Source: Cladocopium goreaui
Taxonomy: Eukaryota > Sar > Dinophyceae > Suessiales > Symbiodiniaceae
Length of the DNA stretch: 64,000 nt
Assembly: GCA_947184155.2 (NCBI GenBank)
Contig: CAMXCT020001509.1
Coordinates: forward strand, 12,501 to 76,500
Direction: 5' to 3'
How positions within the stretch are numbered: position 1 is the first letter of the stretch; each line of letters opens with the position of its first letter. Under the pieces are notes generated by a model that saw nothing but the letters and a program-made list of their open reading frames with translations, was not told the DNA's origin and did no database searches. Of this stretch, positions 1 through 8,582 are shown piece after piece. A program made the position numbers and the translations under genes.

Positions 1-83
1 CTTCAGGCGCCGAAGCTCCCGTTGAAGGTCAGCATTGCCCCATGTCAACTGGTCCAGTCCCACTTCCATTTCAACAAGTCCAA
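1..83 (-). CDS. Partial exon, coiled-coil-like protein (runs off left edge)
   Basis: Reading leftwards on the minus strand, an acceptor AG at 84-85 (context ATGAAG) opens a frame with the codons VGLVEMEVGLDQ followed by NADLQRELRRLK, still open at base 1. The second half is Leu/Arg/Glu-rich and could form a coiled coil. The opening words resemble the VGIVEM and VAVVEV exons at 10.7 and 11.9 kb, so it may belong to the same kind of module. The parent gene is not recognised. What I see is an open, codon-biased frame after an acceptor; the gene assignment is inference. Confidence 0.4.
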
Positions 84-739
84 CTTCATCGATTAGGGTG
101 TTGGTTGAATGGACTTGGGACTCTAGCTGGCACGGCATCCCTTGTAACCCTGTAGACACTGTAGTGGGCAAAAAGATGGTAACACACAGAATCAGCATCA
201 TTTTGATGATCAGGCATTCTTTTTGCTAATCCTTGCTCCCTATTACGAAAAATACCCCCAAATGACAAAAACTAGGTGCGATTTCCAATTTTGGGAAATG
301 TCAACTTGGTTAATCTGAATTTTAATTGACCCCCTTGAGGAAACAATTTTAAAAATGAAGGTACCATGTGAGGGTTTCACCCCCAAATAAAAAACTAGCC
401 AACACCGGGGTGTCTTTTATTGGGGTCCGTCCTTTAAGATCGTCAATTTTAGTTTTTTTAATTCAGGTGTTGGTGTTTTATTTGATACTAGGCGAAAGCT
501 TCGAAATCCTATTCTTGGCAGTATTCTATTTAAAGATTATTTTCATGGATTTTGAAATTAGAAACAAAAAACGGTTTAATCCCTTCCCCCTGTTGCTAAA
601 CAGTCGCCCCTTCACCCACCCACCCAAATAACAAACACCTGGAGGAGTTTTTAGTATTGGGGGGGTCTTTAGTATTAGGGTACGAAGTTTCCCCCTAATA
701 CTGATAAAAAACACACACACACACATATATATATATACA
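84..739. other. No gene seen; AT-rich, ends in (CA)n/(TA)n
   Basis: Low-complexity AT-rich sequence with short G and C runs. No open frame here has convincing codon use. A short CA/TA microsatellite lies at about 711-740. Confidence 0.6.
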
Positions 740-1245
740 CATATTTCTATTTCAAAATCGATCAGATTTCTTTCTTTTTAAATCCAATTAAAATATGGCA
801 AACAAGTGGATTCCGAAGCTTAATATCAAATAAAAACCCCCAACATAAAAAAACTATGTATGTTTTTCTATTTCGAAATCGATTAGATTTCCTTTTAAAA
901 ATTTAAATAAAATATGGCCAAAAAATTGGATGTCGAAGCTTTTCCCTTATATTAAACCCTAATATCATTTTGTTTTTTTCCTGTTTCAAAATCGATTAGA
1001 TTTCCTTTTGAAATCTAATGAAAAAAAAACAAAAATTGATTTTGAAGCTTTCCCCTAATATCAAATTAAAATCCAATTATTAAAATATGTTCAAAAATTG
1101 GATTTCGATGCTTCCCCTAATCTTGCATGAAAAATTCCAATATAAAAAACTAAATTTGTTCTATTTCAGAATCGATTAGATTTCCTTGTAAATTCAAATT
1201 AAGATATTGCCAGAAATTGGATTTCGAAGCTTTCCCCTAATATTA
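740..1245 (+). repeat. AT-rich degenerate tandem repeat, unit about 110-120 bp
   Basis: The phrase 'ATCGATTAGATTTCC' or close variants recurs at about 758, 870, 992 and 1171, each copy followed by a GAAGCTT...CCCTAATAT segment. Spacing is about 112, 122 and 179 bases, so one unit is longer or partly lost. It looks like an old satellite. Confidence 0.7.
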
Positions 1246-1307
1246 ACCCTCATCGAAGGAAGTTTAGAAGTCAAACTTCCGACAATATGGACAGATGAAA
1301 AGCAGAG
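1246..1307 (+). repeat. Start of dispersed 'KLRSQTSD' repeat family, cut by gap
   Basis: The stretch beginning TTAGAAGTCAAACTTCCGAC and continuing into ATGGACAGATG matches the sequence at about 13499-13530, where the same words are followed by a Glu/Lys-rich stretch. The N run begins just after GAAAAGCAGAG, so only the left end of this copy is visible. Confidence 0.65.
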
Positions 1308-1877
1308 NNNNNNNNNNNNNNNNNNNNNNNNNNNNNNNNNNNNNNNNNNNNNNNNNNNNNNNNNNNNNNNNNNNNNNNNNNNNNNNNNNNNNNNNNNNNN
1401 NNNNNNNNNNNNNNNNNNNNNNNNNNNNNNNNNNNNNNNNNNNNNNNNNNNNNNNNNNNNNNNNNNNNNNNNNNNNNNNNNNNNNNNNNNNNNNNNNNNN
1501 NNNNNNNNNNNNNNNNNNNNNNNNNNNNNNNNNNNNNNNNNNNNNNNNNNNNNNNNNNNNNNNNNNNNNNNNNNNNNNNNNNNNNNNNNNNNNNNNNNNN
1601 NNNNNNNNNNNNNNNNNNNNNNNNNNNNNNNNNNNNNNNNNNNNNNNNNNNNNNNNNNNNNNNNNNNNNNNNNNNNNNNNNNNNNNNNNNNNNNNNNNNN
1701 NNNNNNNNNNNNNNNNNNNNNNNNNNNNNNNNNNNNNNNNNNNNNNNNNNNNNNNNNNNNNNNNNNNNNNNNNNNNNNNNNNNNNNNNNNNNNNNNNNNN
1801 NNNNNNNNNNNNNNNNNNNNNNNNNNNNNNNNNNNNNNNNNNNNNNNNNNNNNNNNNNNNNNNNNNNNNNNNNNNNN
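1308..1877. other. Assembly gap, 570 N
   Basis: All bases are N. Open frames crossing it have no meaning. Confidence 1.
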
Positions 1878-1924
1878 AGGCCTCCCATTCTGTAGTTGAA
1901 ATTCGAACGGGGATGCAAAGGCTC

Positions 1925-2105
1925 TTTTCGAGCCTTGGCACCTGGACGTTTCGAGGCGGCTTGGCGGCGGGCAAGATTTCGAGCCTTGTTAGCCGTGCGT
2001 TTCGAAGCTTGGCGGCGGGCAAAAGGAAAAGACTGCTAGTTTCTTGTCCGTTCAGAAAGCATCGCGGCTTGGCGGCGGGCAAGTTTTCGAGCTTTGCTAG
2101 CTGTG
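1925..2105 (+). repeat. Three GC-rich copies of 'GGCTTGGCGGCGGGCAAG'
   Basis: The block GGCTTGGCGGCGGGCAAG (once with AAAG) occurs three times, each linked to a 'TTCGAGC...TAGC.GTGCGTTTC' segment. A piece of it, TAGTTTCTTGTC then TTCAGAAAGCA, is also present at about 17511-17543, so the family is dispersed in this window. Confidence 0.7.
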
Positions 2106-2109
2106 CGTT

Positions 2110-2345
2110 TCTGTTCTTGTCTTGTTTTTCTTCTTCTTCTTCTTTTTCTTCTTCTTTTTCTTCTTCTTCTTCTTCTTGTTCTTCTTCTTCTTCGTCTTCT
2201 TCTTCTTCTTCTCTTTCTTCTTCTTCTTCTTCTTCTTCTTCTTCTTCTTGTTCTTGTTTCTATTGTTCTTCTTGTTCTTCTTGTTCTTCTTGTTGTTCTT
2301 GTTGTTCTTGTTCTTCTTGTTCTTCTTGTTCTTCTTGTTGTTGTG
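2110..2345 (+). repeat. (TTC)n/(TTG)n microsatellite, about 230 bp
   Basis: Uninterrupted TTC with TTG variants. It reads as poly-Phe, poly-Leu or poly-Ser on plus and poly-Lys or poly-Arg on minus. These long frames come from the repeat. Confidence 0.95.
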
Positions 2346-2485
2346 GTCTTTCTGTCCTCCTCCCTTTCCAACCCTGCGATCTTCGAAACTGATCTGCTGA
2401 TCCACCGGAACGCACCAGCACCCAGGGTATCCGCACCCGCGAAGGCCACGGCCCCGGAAAGCACGTGCAAATCCGCTTCAGACAT
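2343..2485 (-). CDS. Candidate N-terminal exon, unknown protein
   Basis: An ATG at 2485 follows an acceptor-like 'AACCCAG' by two bases, as expected for a dinoflagellate 5' end that receives the spliced leader. The frame starts MSEADLHVLSGAVAFAGADT and continues GC-rich to about 2343 (REEDRK). It then runs into the (TTC)n array as poly-Arg. The true exon probably ends at or before the array. No family recognised. Confidence 0.35.
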
Positions 2486-2496
2486 CGCTGGGTTAT

Positions 2497-2513
2497 GTGT
2501 GTATATGTATATA

Positions 2514-2549
<36 letters not shown>

Positions 2550-2559
2550 TGTATGTATG

Positions 2560-2593
<34 letters not shown>

Positions 2594-2715
2594 ATATATG
2601 TAAATAATATATGTATATAGTATATGTATTATATATATATATGTATTATATATATATATATATGTATTATATATATATGTATTATATATATATGTATTAT
2701 ATATATATAAGTATA
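2497..2715. repeat. (GTAT)n and (TATA)n microsatellites
   Basis: About 20 GTAT units are followed by TA-rich blocks with a recurring TATGTATTATATATA. Open frames here are repeat artefacts. Confidence 0.95.
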
Positions 2716-3086
2716 AGGACATGATGGAAATTGATGGAAATTGATGGACATTGATGGAAGATGTACAATCTAGGCCTCTGGGATCTCCACATCCACCCCT
2801 GAGCACAGGCGTTAGTGACCGAATCGACCGAATCGACTGAATTGACCCGGCCACATCACACTGAGATACACTGAGGCTAGTGCCCCTACTGGAAGCCGCC
2901 ATGAAGCTGTACACGGTGGCACTATGTGGCACTTGAAGACTTGGGCCACTTGTGGCACTTGCTTTAAAGCGGGAGTCCGAGTTCTGTGTTGGCGGATGTT
3001 GCTGGTGGCAGTTTGCATTCTTGAAATGTCTTGAAATGTATTGAAATATATTGAATGCAGTTGAATTTCGTCTTGCAAAATCTCAC

Positions 3087-3154
3087 CTGTCGCCCTCAAG
3101 TCGCAACTGTAGCGCTTGCTGCTGGACATTGTCCGTGCATTAGGAGCATCGAAG
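3087..3154 (-). CDS. Candidate internal exon, unknown gene
   Basis: Acceptor 'CTCTGCAG' at the high end, and a donor matching the consensus (GACAG then GTGAGA) at the low end. The frame reads FDAPNARTMSSSKRYSCDLR. Length is 68 bp. Both splice sites and one open frame agree, but the protein is not recognised. Confidence 0.4.
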
Positions 3155-3726
3155 CTGCAGAGCATTCATCGGCAAATGCTGACTTGGTCTAACTTGGTCT
3201 GACTAGCAATCAAGCGGATTTAGTTTGCAAAGCCGATTTAAGCGAAATACATCCGCCAGAGCCGCATGAACTCAACTCGGCAAGGGACCCCTGATTTCAA
3301 GGGCTTGGTCATAGAGGGTTCTGAGAGCCAGGACTGTATTGCGAGAGTCTGTGAAAATGAGCACACTCAAGAGAGCTTGGAGAGCACGGAGAGCACGCAG
3401 CGTAAGTTTGGGATGAATTTGCGTGGCTGCAGGACGCGACGTCACGCGTTTTGCAGTCTGAAACATTGCTGCTGGAGTCGGCAAATGTTGCCGTACTGAA
3501 CTCTCGGAGACTCTGAGAGCTGTCCAGGACTTTTGCAGTTGAACTGGCTTGCTTGCATTTGTTTGCATTGGTTTGCATTTGTTTGCATTTGTTCGTTGGA
3601 ATTTGAGTGGGGCGACACTTCGAATGTAGTAGGGCACAGTTTTCATGTGTTCTCATGGCAGGTGCATTGCTGGGACATGTCTTGGTCCAAATTTCAACAG
3701 GGTCCCCTATATAACTTTCCCCTGAC
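3155..3726. other. Mostly non-coding; short (GTTTGCATTT)n at about 3549-3594
   Basis: A 10-base unit, GTTTGCATTT or a close variant, is repeated about four times near 3550-3594. Short minus-strand frames around 3300-3450 are open but no exon has both splice sites. Confidence 0.5.
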
Positions 3727-3829
3727 TTGGTGCACGAGCAAGTCGGGTGCCAAAGCTTCCATGAAGTCTGTTCGCCCCAACGCGTCTGCTGCAACCCGCA
3801 TGTTCTCAGAAAGTCCCAGATCCCCTGCC
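3727..3829 (-). CDS. Candidate internal exon, unknown gene
   Basis: Begins after an acceptor (TTGGAAG) with AGDLGLSENMRVAADALGRT and ends HQ before a GT donor (GTCAGG). It is Ala/Leu-rich and helical-looking, with good codon bias over 103 bp. It may belong with the exons at 3087-3154 and 4182-4330, all on the same strand, but phases were not resolved. Confidence 0.42.
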
Positions 3830-4181
3830 CTTCCAATGCAAAGAAAGGTGTTTGCTGGAAAAATACGAAACAATGCTTGCAAATCCTTTTACGTGGCTTC
3901 CTTCAGGAATGCGGTGAGCTTTCATGCAAAGTGAACAGTTCAATCACCAAAGGTGCGAATCTTCACCGGAAACAGCCATGCAATCTTCTCAAGGTAGCTC
4001 AGAGATGCTCAAAGTACTGCGCCTCCCTTGCCACACCGCGGCGGGCTGAGTCAACTTTTTGATTACATCATATTACATCCCTCTGTTGGCTACGTAGCTG
4101 AGATTTCCAGATTGTTGCGAAGCGATGTCAAGCAGCCATCCTGACAAATGGATACAAATGGTTACAAAATAGTTTAATTAC

Positions 4182-4330
4182 CACAGTTGGATCCTGCTCG
4201 GCTGGCATCTTCATGCCCATTCCAGGGCCATATATGAAACAACCCAGTGTGGAAGTGGTGGAATTGCTGACCCCTGAAAAATCCAATCCCTCCACGAGGG
4301 ACCCTGCAAGCGAGGTTATTTTCTTCCTGG
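4182..4330 (-). CDS. Candidate internal exon, unknown gene
   Basis: Acceptor 'CTTGAAG' at 4331-4332 and GT donor (GTAATT) after 49 full codons. The frame reads ARKKITSLAGSLVEGLDF, then a Ser/Thr stretch and GPGMGMKMPAEQDPTV. No stop codon interrupts it. No domain recognised. Confidence 0.42.
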
Positions 4331-5984
4331 CTTCAAGGAAGCGGATCAAAATTGATTAGTGTGATGAGTCCCAAGGAGGTTGGAAGATGTTGGAAGTTTC
4401 CCACGCTGAAAGCATGGCCCAAGAGGCTGCTGTTTGGATCCTGTAGGCCTAGAAGACCCTCGACGCTCCTCGCAGAGTCAGATTCTGAATGCTCCGGTTA
4501 TACGATATGAGCTTGGAACCCTTGCTGAGGTCCAGAAAGTTGGGAGCAAATGCTTTGCGAGCGTTGCACATGCCACCAGTGCGAAAAGCTACACAGTATA
4601 TTATACGTAGTACAACCTTTCAATACAGTCTGCATGTATCAACATATCCATCTCAGAACAGCTGCTGTGAGGGTACCAGTACTAGCCAGCATGAGCTTTC
4701 TTTCCAATTACTTGCGGCCACATGCCGAAGCTCCTCAAGCTGCTCAAGCAATTGTGATCTGTACAGCTATATACCAAAGCTTGCGCGCAACGCTCACTTG
4801 GCGACTGAGAAAACTGTGGCCTTCATTTCGTCCTAGCACGCACGTCAATTTTGGAAACTGCGTCCCTGGAGTCACTGTCATGGTGTGTTTGTGTGTGTGT
4901 GTTCCATCAGCTTTGATGGGGCCTCAAATGACAGTTGGTTGCGGTTCGCACGCCCCGTGACAAGGATCCTGGCAACCGTAAACAAAGCCACAAGAAACAA
5001 ACTGTGTATGAGAGTTGTTCGGCTGACTGCATTGAAGGCAAGACGAGAGCACTGATTTTCGTCATCTTTGTTGATAGCTGCCCATACCTTTGCCAACGGC
5101 TTGCTTGGGGTTGAACAAACTTGCATGTGTAAACACGCATGATGTGTACGCTCACAATAACTTTGTAAATCCAAATCATACCTACAAATGGCTGCATACG
5201 TAGTCTTAGGTGCTGTACCTCACAACAATGCGAAAAATCGGTGTGCATTCTACCATACCCCTCTATAAACGATCATACAAACCCCCTGAACCAAAGTTTA
5301 CCCAGCATTTAGTACCGAGTGTATTTTCAGCACATGCAAACTATCACAATGAAGATCACACAAGTACATGCTCGAAAGACCCACTTGGCCAATTCGAAGC
5401 CTGCACGAAAGGGAGTACACTCAGCAAGGTTGCAGGCATCAGGAGAGCATAACCTCGGACGACGGGATCTGAAACCCGACAAGTAAAAAGATGTCAAAAG
5501 CTTTGTTGCATTGAACTGACATGAGCTGACCATACTGACCAGCCTGCATAGACAAAGGGTACGCCCGGGTCGTTCTTGACCTCATGGTCAAAGGGTGGAG
5601 AAAGCTGGTGAGACATGCTGGCGCTGCATGCTGGCATGATGCGCTGGCACAATATGCTGACAACCTTGCCACATGCTCGCTTGTCAGAAGCTTAGCTTTA
5701 TGCGATAAGACCAGTTGCACCAACAATCCTGTCCAAACGCAGCTTGTTGTTGCCCTCGACAGTGATTTCCTGACTCATCTGACTCAACGCACTTCTTTCA
5801 TAGAAAACAGATGGACCGAATCAAGAATCCCAGCCTGGCCAAACTGGATTGGCATCCCTTCTAGGGATTCCTCAACCTGACAACAAAAAAAAGGAATGGA
5901 AAGACATAACAAAAAAACACTTGATCAAGCTGCCATTCACGCATGGATTGAAAATGTTGAGATGTCATCGTTCATCTCGTTGAA
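4331..5984. other. No confident gene
   Basis: Unique, moderately AT-rich sequence. Several 80-130 codon frames occur on both strands (for example 4489-4836 plus and 5439-5726 minus), but they overlap each other and lack clear codon bias or paired splice sites. A short (GT)n lies near 4882. Confidence 0.5.
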
Positions 5985-5985
5985 A

Positions 5986-6057
5986 TGCAAATCATCATCA
6001 TCATCATCATCATCACCATCGTCATCATCATCATCATCACCATCATCATCATCATCG
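5986..6057 (+). repeat. (ATC)n microsatellite
   Basis: About 24 ATC/ATT/ACC-type triplets, poly-Ile or Ser on plus and poly-Asp on minus. Confidence 0.95.
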
Positions 6058-6299
6058 GGATGGAGCAAACCTGCGGTCCTGGTGCAGTCGTCAAAGTCTG
6101 CGAGCCTTGGCCAGAGGAGATCGAAGCACTCCAGCAAGGGTCTGGTCAGAACCATAGACCTCCACAGCTTCGCACAACTTCGCACAGCTTTGCACAGTAC
6201 ATTCGCTGCACAGCTTTGAGCGTATTGAAATGCATTGAAGCATATTGAAGCTTCATTTTGCTGACTGTACGATACTGCACGTCAAGCGGCGCATGAGAT

Positions 6300-6500
6300 T
6301 GTACGTCCTGCCTGTACATTCCGCATGTTGTTCACGATGAAAACAATGCCTTGGAGCTTGACTCCACCCCAAGCGCTCAAGCACTCGCAGACAGGACTGG
6401 CATCATGACATGTCATGGAATTCACATCTTCCACGAGTTGAGAACCTTCTTTGGGCTTTGCAATCTCCTTTACTGTCGACGGATCCTGAATGACACTTCC
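6300..6500 (-). CDS. Possible exon, unknown protein
   Basis: One minus-strand frame stays open for about 65 codons without an ATG (GSVIQDPSTVKEIAKPKEGS ... LQGIVFIVNNMRN). Its codon use is better than the other five frames. No clean splice sites were fixed. It lies downstream of the Ccs1 exons on the same strand, but I cannot tie it to them. Confidence 0.25.
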
Positions 6501-6774
6501 AGAGCATTGGAAAGTCTATGATCATCGAAGCATCAAGTACTATACCAACCTGTTGGGTATCAAGCCTGAGCTAGTTCGGGATTCAGTTGCTGAAAGAGTC
6601 GTCTGTTCTACTTTTTAGTGTCATACAGTAGTCATACAGTCATACAAAACCGTGCAATTAATCACTTTGGAAGAATCGCCTTGGCTGTCACCAACTCAAG
6701 CGGCAGGAAGGCAGCCCACCTCAAGCACTGAACACAAATCAAGGCGACCTAGGCCAACTAGGCCAACTAGGGAC

Positions 6775-6837
6775 TCATTGAAACTCGTCCTCAAACATGT
6801 CAGGAGGGCGACCGTTCTCCTCCATCTGCCGGTATGG
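6775..6837 (-). CDS. Candidate terminal exon, possibly of the Ccs1 gene
   Basis: After an acceptor (TTGCAAAG) the frame reads PYRQMEENGRPPDMFEDEFQ and stops at TGA (6775-6777), 21 codons including stop in phase 0. The last visible Ccs1 exon (6961-7003) can also end in phase 0, so a direct join is possible. That protein would lack the usual Ccs1 C-terminal domain, so exons may be missing or it may be another gene. Confidence 0.35.
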   Translation of the reverse strand, partial: PYRQMEENGRPPDMFEDEFQ

Positions 6838-6960
6838 CTTTGCAAGGAACAACAACAGGCAATCCATTCACAAACCTGGCCAGAATAAGCGGAGAGGCCT
6901 TGAGAGGCCACATGTCCTTGTGAAAGGCCCCAAGATCCCCAAGCTACAAACGTGCAAGAC

Positions 6961-7003
6961 ACACAGCTGCAACCTGTCGATGGCCCAGTCAGCTTGGTAG
7001 ATC
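6961..7003 (-). CDS. ccs1: Ccs1/ResB plastid cytochrome c biogenesis protein, exon 4
   Basis: Short exon after acceptor 'AACTCCAG', reading IYQADWAIDRLQL. This matches the conserved 'YQtDW' segment that follows 'VNkPLRygGvT' in Ccs1/ResB proteins. It joins exon 3 in phase (ACG-ATC-TAC across the splice). The low end is uncertain: a GT lies after GACAG (6974) and another after CAGCTGTGT (6961). The composite minisatellite element at 7154-8183 sits in the intron between this exon and exon 3. Confidence 0.65.
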
Positions 7004-7153
7004 CTGGAGTTGTGACGTCGACACCAAACAGATTAGATCAAGTTTTATCGGATTCAGTCGGATTCATGAATCATTGATGCAACAAAGCGCTGAACAAAAA
7101 AGTCATAGGGCACGCAGCTTTGTGCTGTGATGATTCCTCTCAATTCTTGTTGT
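7004..7153. other. Ccs1 intron 3, downstream part
   Basis: Intronic by position. No further exon seen. Confidence 0.4.
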
Positions 7154-8183
7154 TCCCCACCTGCCAGGTGAGGGCTGCTAGATTTTATCAGAGCTGTTCT
7201 CCTCCTCCTCCGCCTCCGCCTCCTCCGCCTTCACCTCCGCCTCCTCCGCCTCCTCACCCGCCGCCTCCTCCTCGCAGTCCAGATCCCAGTGGGCACAGCC
7301 GGACCTCCACCGCGAGCTCCAGATCCCAGTGGGCACTGCCGGACCTCAACTGCATGCGAGCTCCAGATCCCAGTGGGCACTGCCGGACCTCAACTGCGAG
7401 TTGCAGCAGTGGGCACTGCCGGACCTCAACCGGGACTTCCAGGTCGCAGTGGGCACTGCCGGACCTCAACCGCGAGCTCCAGATCCCAGTGGGCACTGCC
7501 GGACCTCAACCACGAGCTCCAGATCCCAGTGTGCACTGCCGGACCTCACCGGTCAGATAGAATGGCAGAAGAAATGCCAGATGGAATGTCAGATAGAATG
7601 CAGAAGATATGTCAGATAGAATGCCAGAAGATATGCCAGATAGAATGCCAGAAGATATGTCAGATAGAATGCCAGAAGATATGCCAGAGCCTCCTCCGCC
7701 TCCTCCTCGCAGTCCAGATCCCAGTGGGCACAGCCGGACCTCCACCGCGAGCTCCAGATCCCAGTGGGCACTGCCGGACCTCAACCGCGACTTGCAGATC
7801 GCAGTGGGCACTGGCGGACCTCAACCGGGACTTCCAGGTCGCAGTGGGCACTGCCGGACCTCAACCGCGAGCTCCAGATCCCAGTGTGCACTGCCGGACC
7901 TCAACCACGAGCTCCAGATCCCAGTGTGCACTGCCGGACCTCAACGGCCAGATAGAATGCCAGAAGATATGCCAGATGGAATGTCAGATAGAATGCCAGA
8001 AGATATGTCAGATAGAATGCCAGAAGATATGCCAGATAGAATGCCAGAAGATATGTCAGATAGAATGCCAGAAGATATGCCAGATAGAATGCCAGAAGAT
8101 TTGCCAGATAGAATGCCAGAAGATTTGCCAGTAAGAAAATGTATAAATGCCATGGTGGGGATCACACGAAGTAAAGTAATTTG
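7154..8183 (+). repeat. Composite minisatellite element, copy A (plus orientation)
   Basis: Order of parts: CCCCACCTGCCAGGTGAGG leader, then TAGATTTTAT; a CTC/CGCCTC polypyrimidine tract (7196-7275); a 40-bp array built on CCAGTGGGCACTGCCGGACC (7276-7555); a 24-bp array GCCAGAAGATATGCCAGATA (7556-7688); a second CTC tract, 40-bp array (7690-7950) and 24-bp array (7951-8132); and a tail GTAAGAAAATGTATAAATG ending in GAAGTAAAGTAATTT. The same order occurs inverted at 43652-44622. The 24-bp unit reads MPEDMPDR in one frame, and 24 is a multiple of three, so long frames are expected by structure alone. Confidence 0.9.
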
Positions 8184-8251
8184 ATATGTGGGTGTGTGCC
8201 AGCGGTAAAAAGCAGCTGAAGTCCCTGAAACTTCAAACTTGCCGGGAAGTC

Positions 8252-8297
8252 GTTGCCCCACCGTAGCGCAATGGTTTGTTCACATATATTTCATCAC
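8252..8297 (-). CDS. ccs1: Ccs1/ResB, exon 3
   Basis: After a pyrimidine-rich acceptor (TTCTTTTCCATCGCTTGAG) the frame reads DEIYVNKPLRYGGAT, the signature 'IyVNkPLRygGvT' of Ccs1/ResB. It ends at GCAAC before GACTTCC, a GA-type donor, and joins exon 4 in phase. The join to exon 2 is off by one base with the donor I prefer there, so one of those two boundaries is wrong. Confidence 0.7.
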
Positions 8298-8391
8298 CTC
8301 AAGCGATGGAAAAGAAACAGCCAAACAGGTACAGTATCTCCAACATTCTCCAACTATGATGCCACTGGTATGCGACTGTAAATCCCTGTAC

Positions 8392-8504
8392 CTGTTTGGT
8401 CAAGGCTCTGTACATTTCTTTTTGCGTGTTCTCATCTTCTATGGCAAGCTTGGAGTAGAATTGATCAATGTTCCCGTCGTCCTTGTACCTCAGAGGATAC
8501 GCTC
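8392..8504 (-). CDS. ccs1: Ccs1/ResB, exon 2
   Basis: Reads YPLRYKDDGNIDQFYSKLAI, then EDENTQKEMYR. This is the 'd.y..dG.i.QFyS.L.i.d' stretch that follows the soluble-domain start in Ccs1 proteins. The acceptor is GTAAG before GAGCG at 8504. A GT donor (CAG then GTACAG) lies at the low end. It joins exon 1 in phase if exon 1 ends at a GC donor. Confidence 0.7.
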
Positions 8505-8582
8505 CTTACAATCTCCTTACACGATCTTATCAAAGTGAAGACATGTCCAAAAGATTCCAAAAGGCTTTCTGCAGACTGCAGC

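Noticed and set aside
1207-2392. Frames crossing the first N gap
   Set aside because: Mostly undefined residues; no information.
2094-2594. Leu/Phe-rich 'membrane proteins' at 2.1-2.6 kb
   Set aside because: (TTC)n microsatellite read in different frames.
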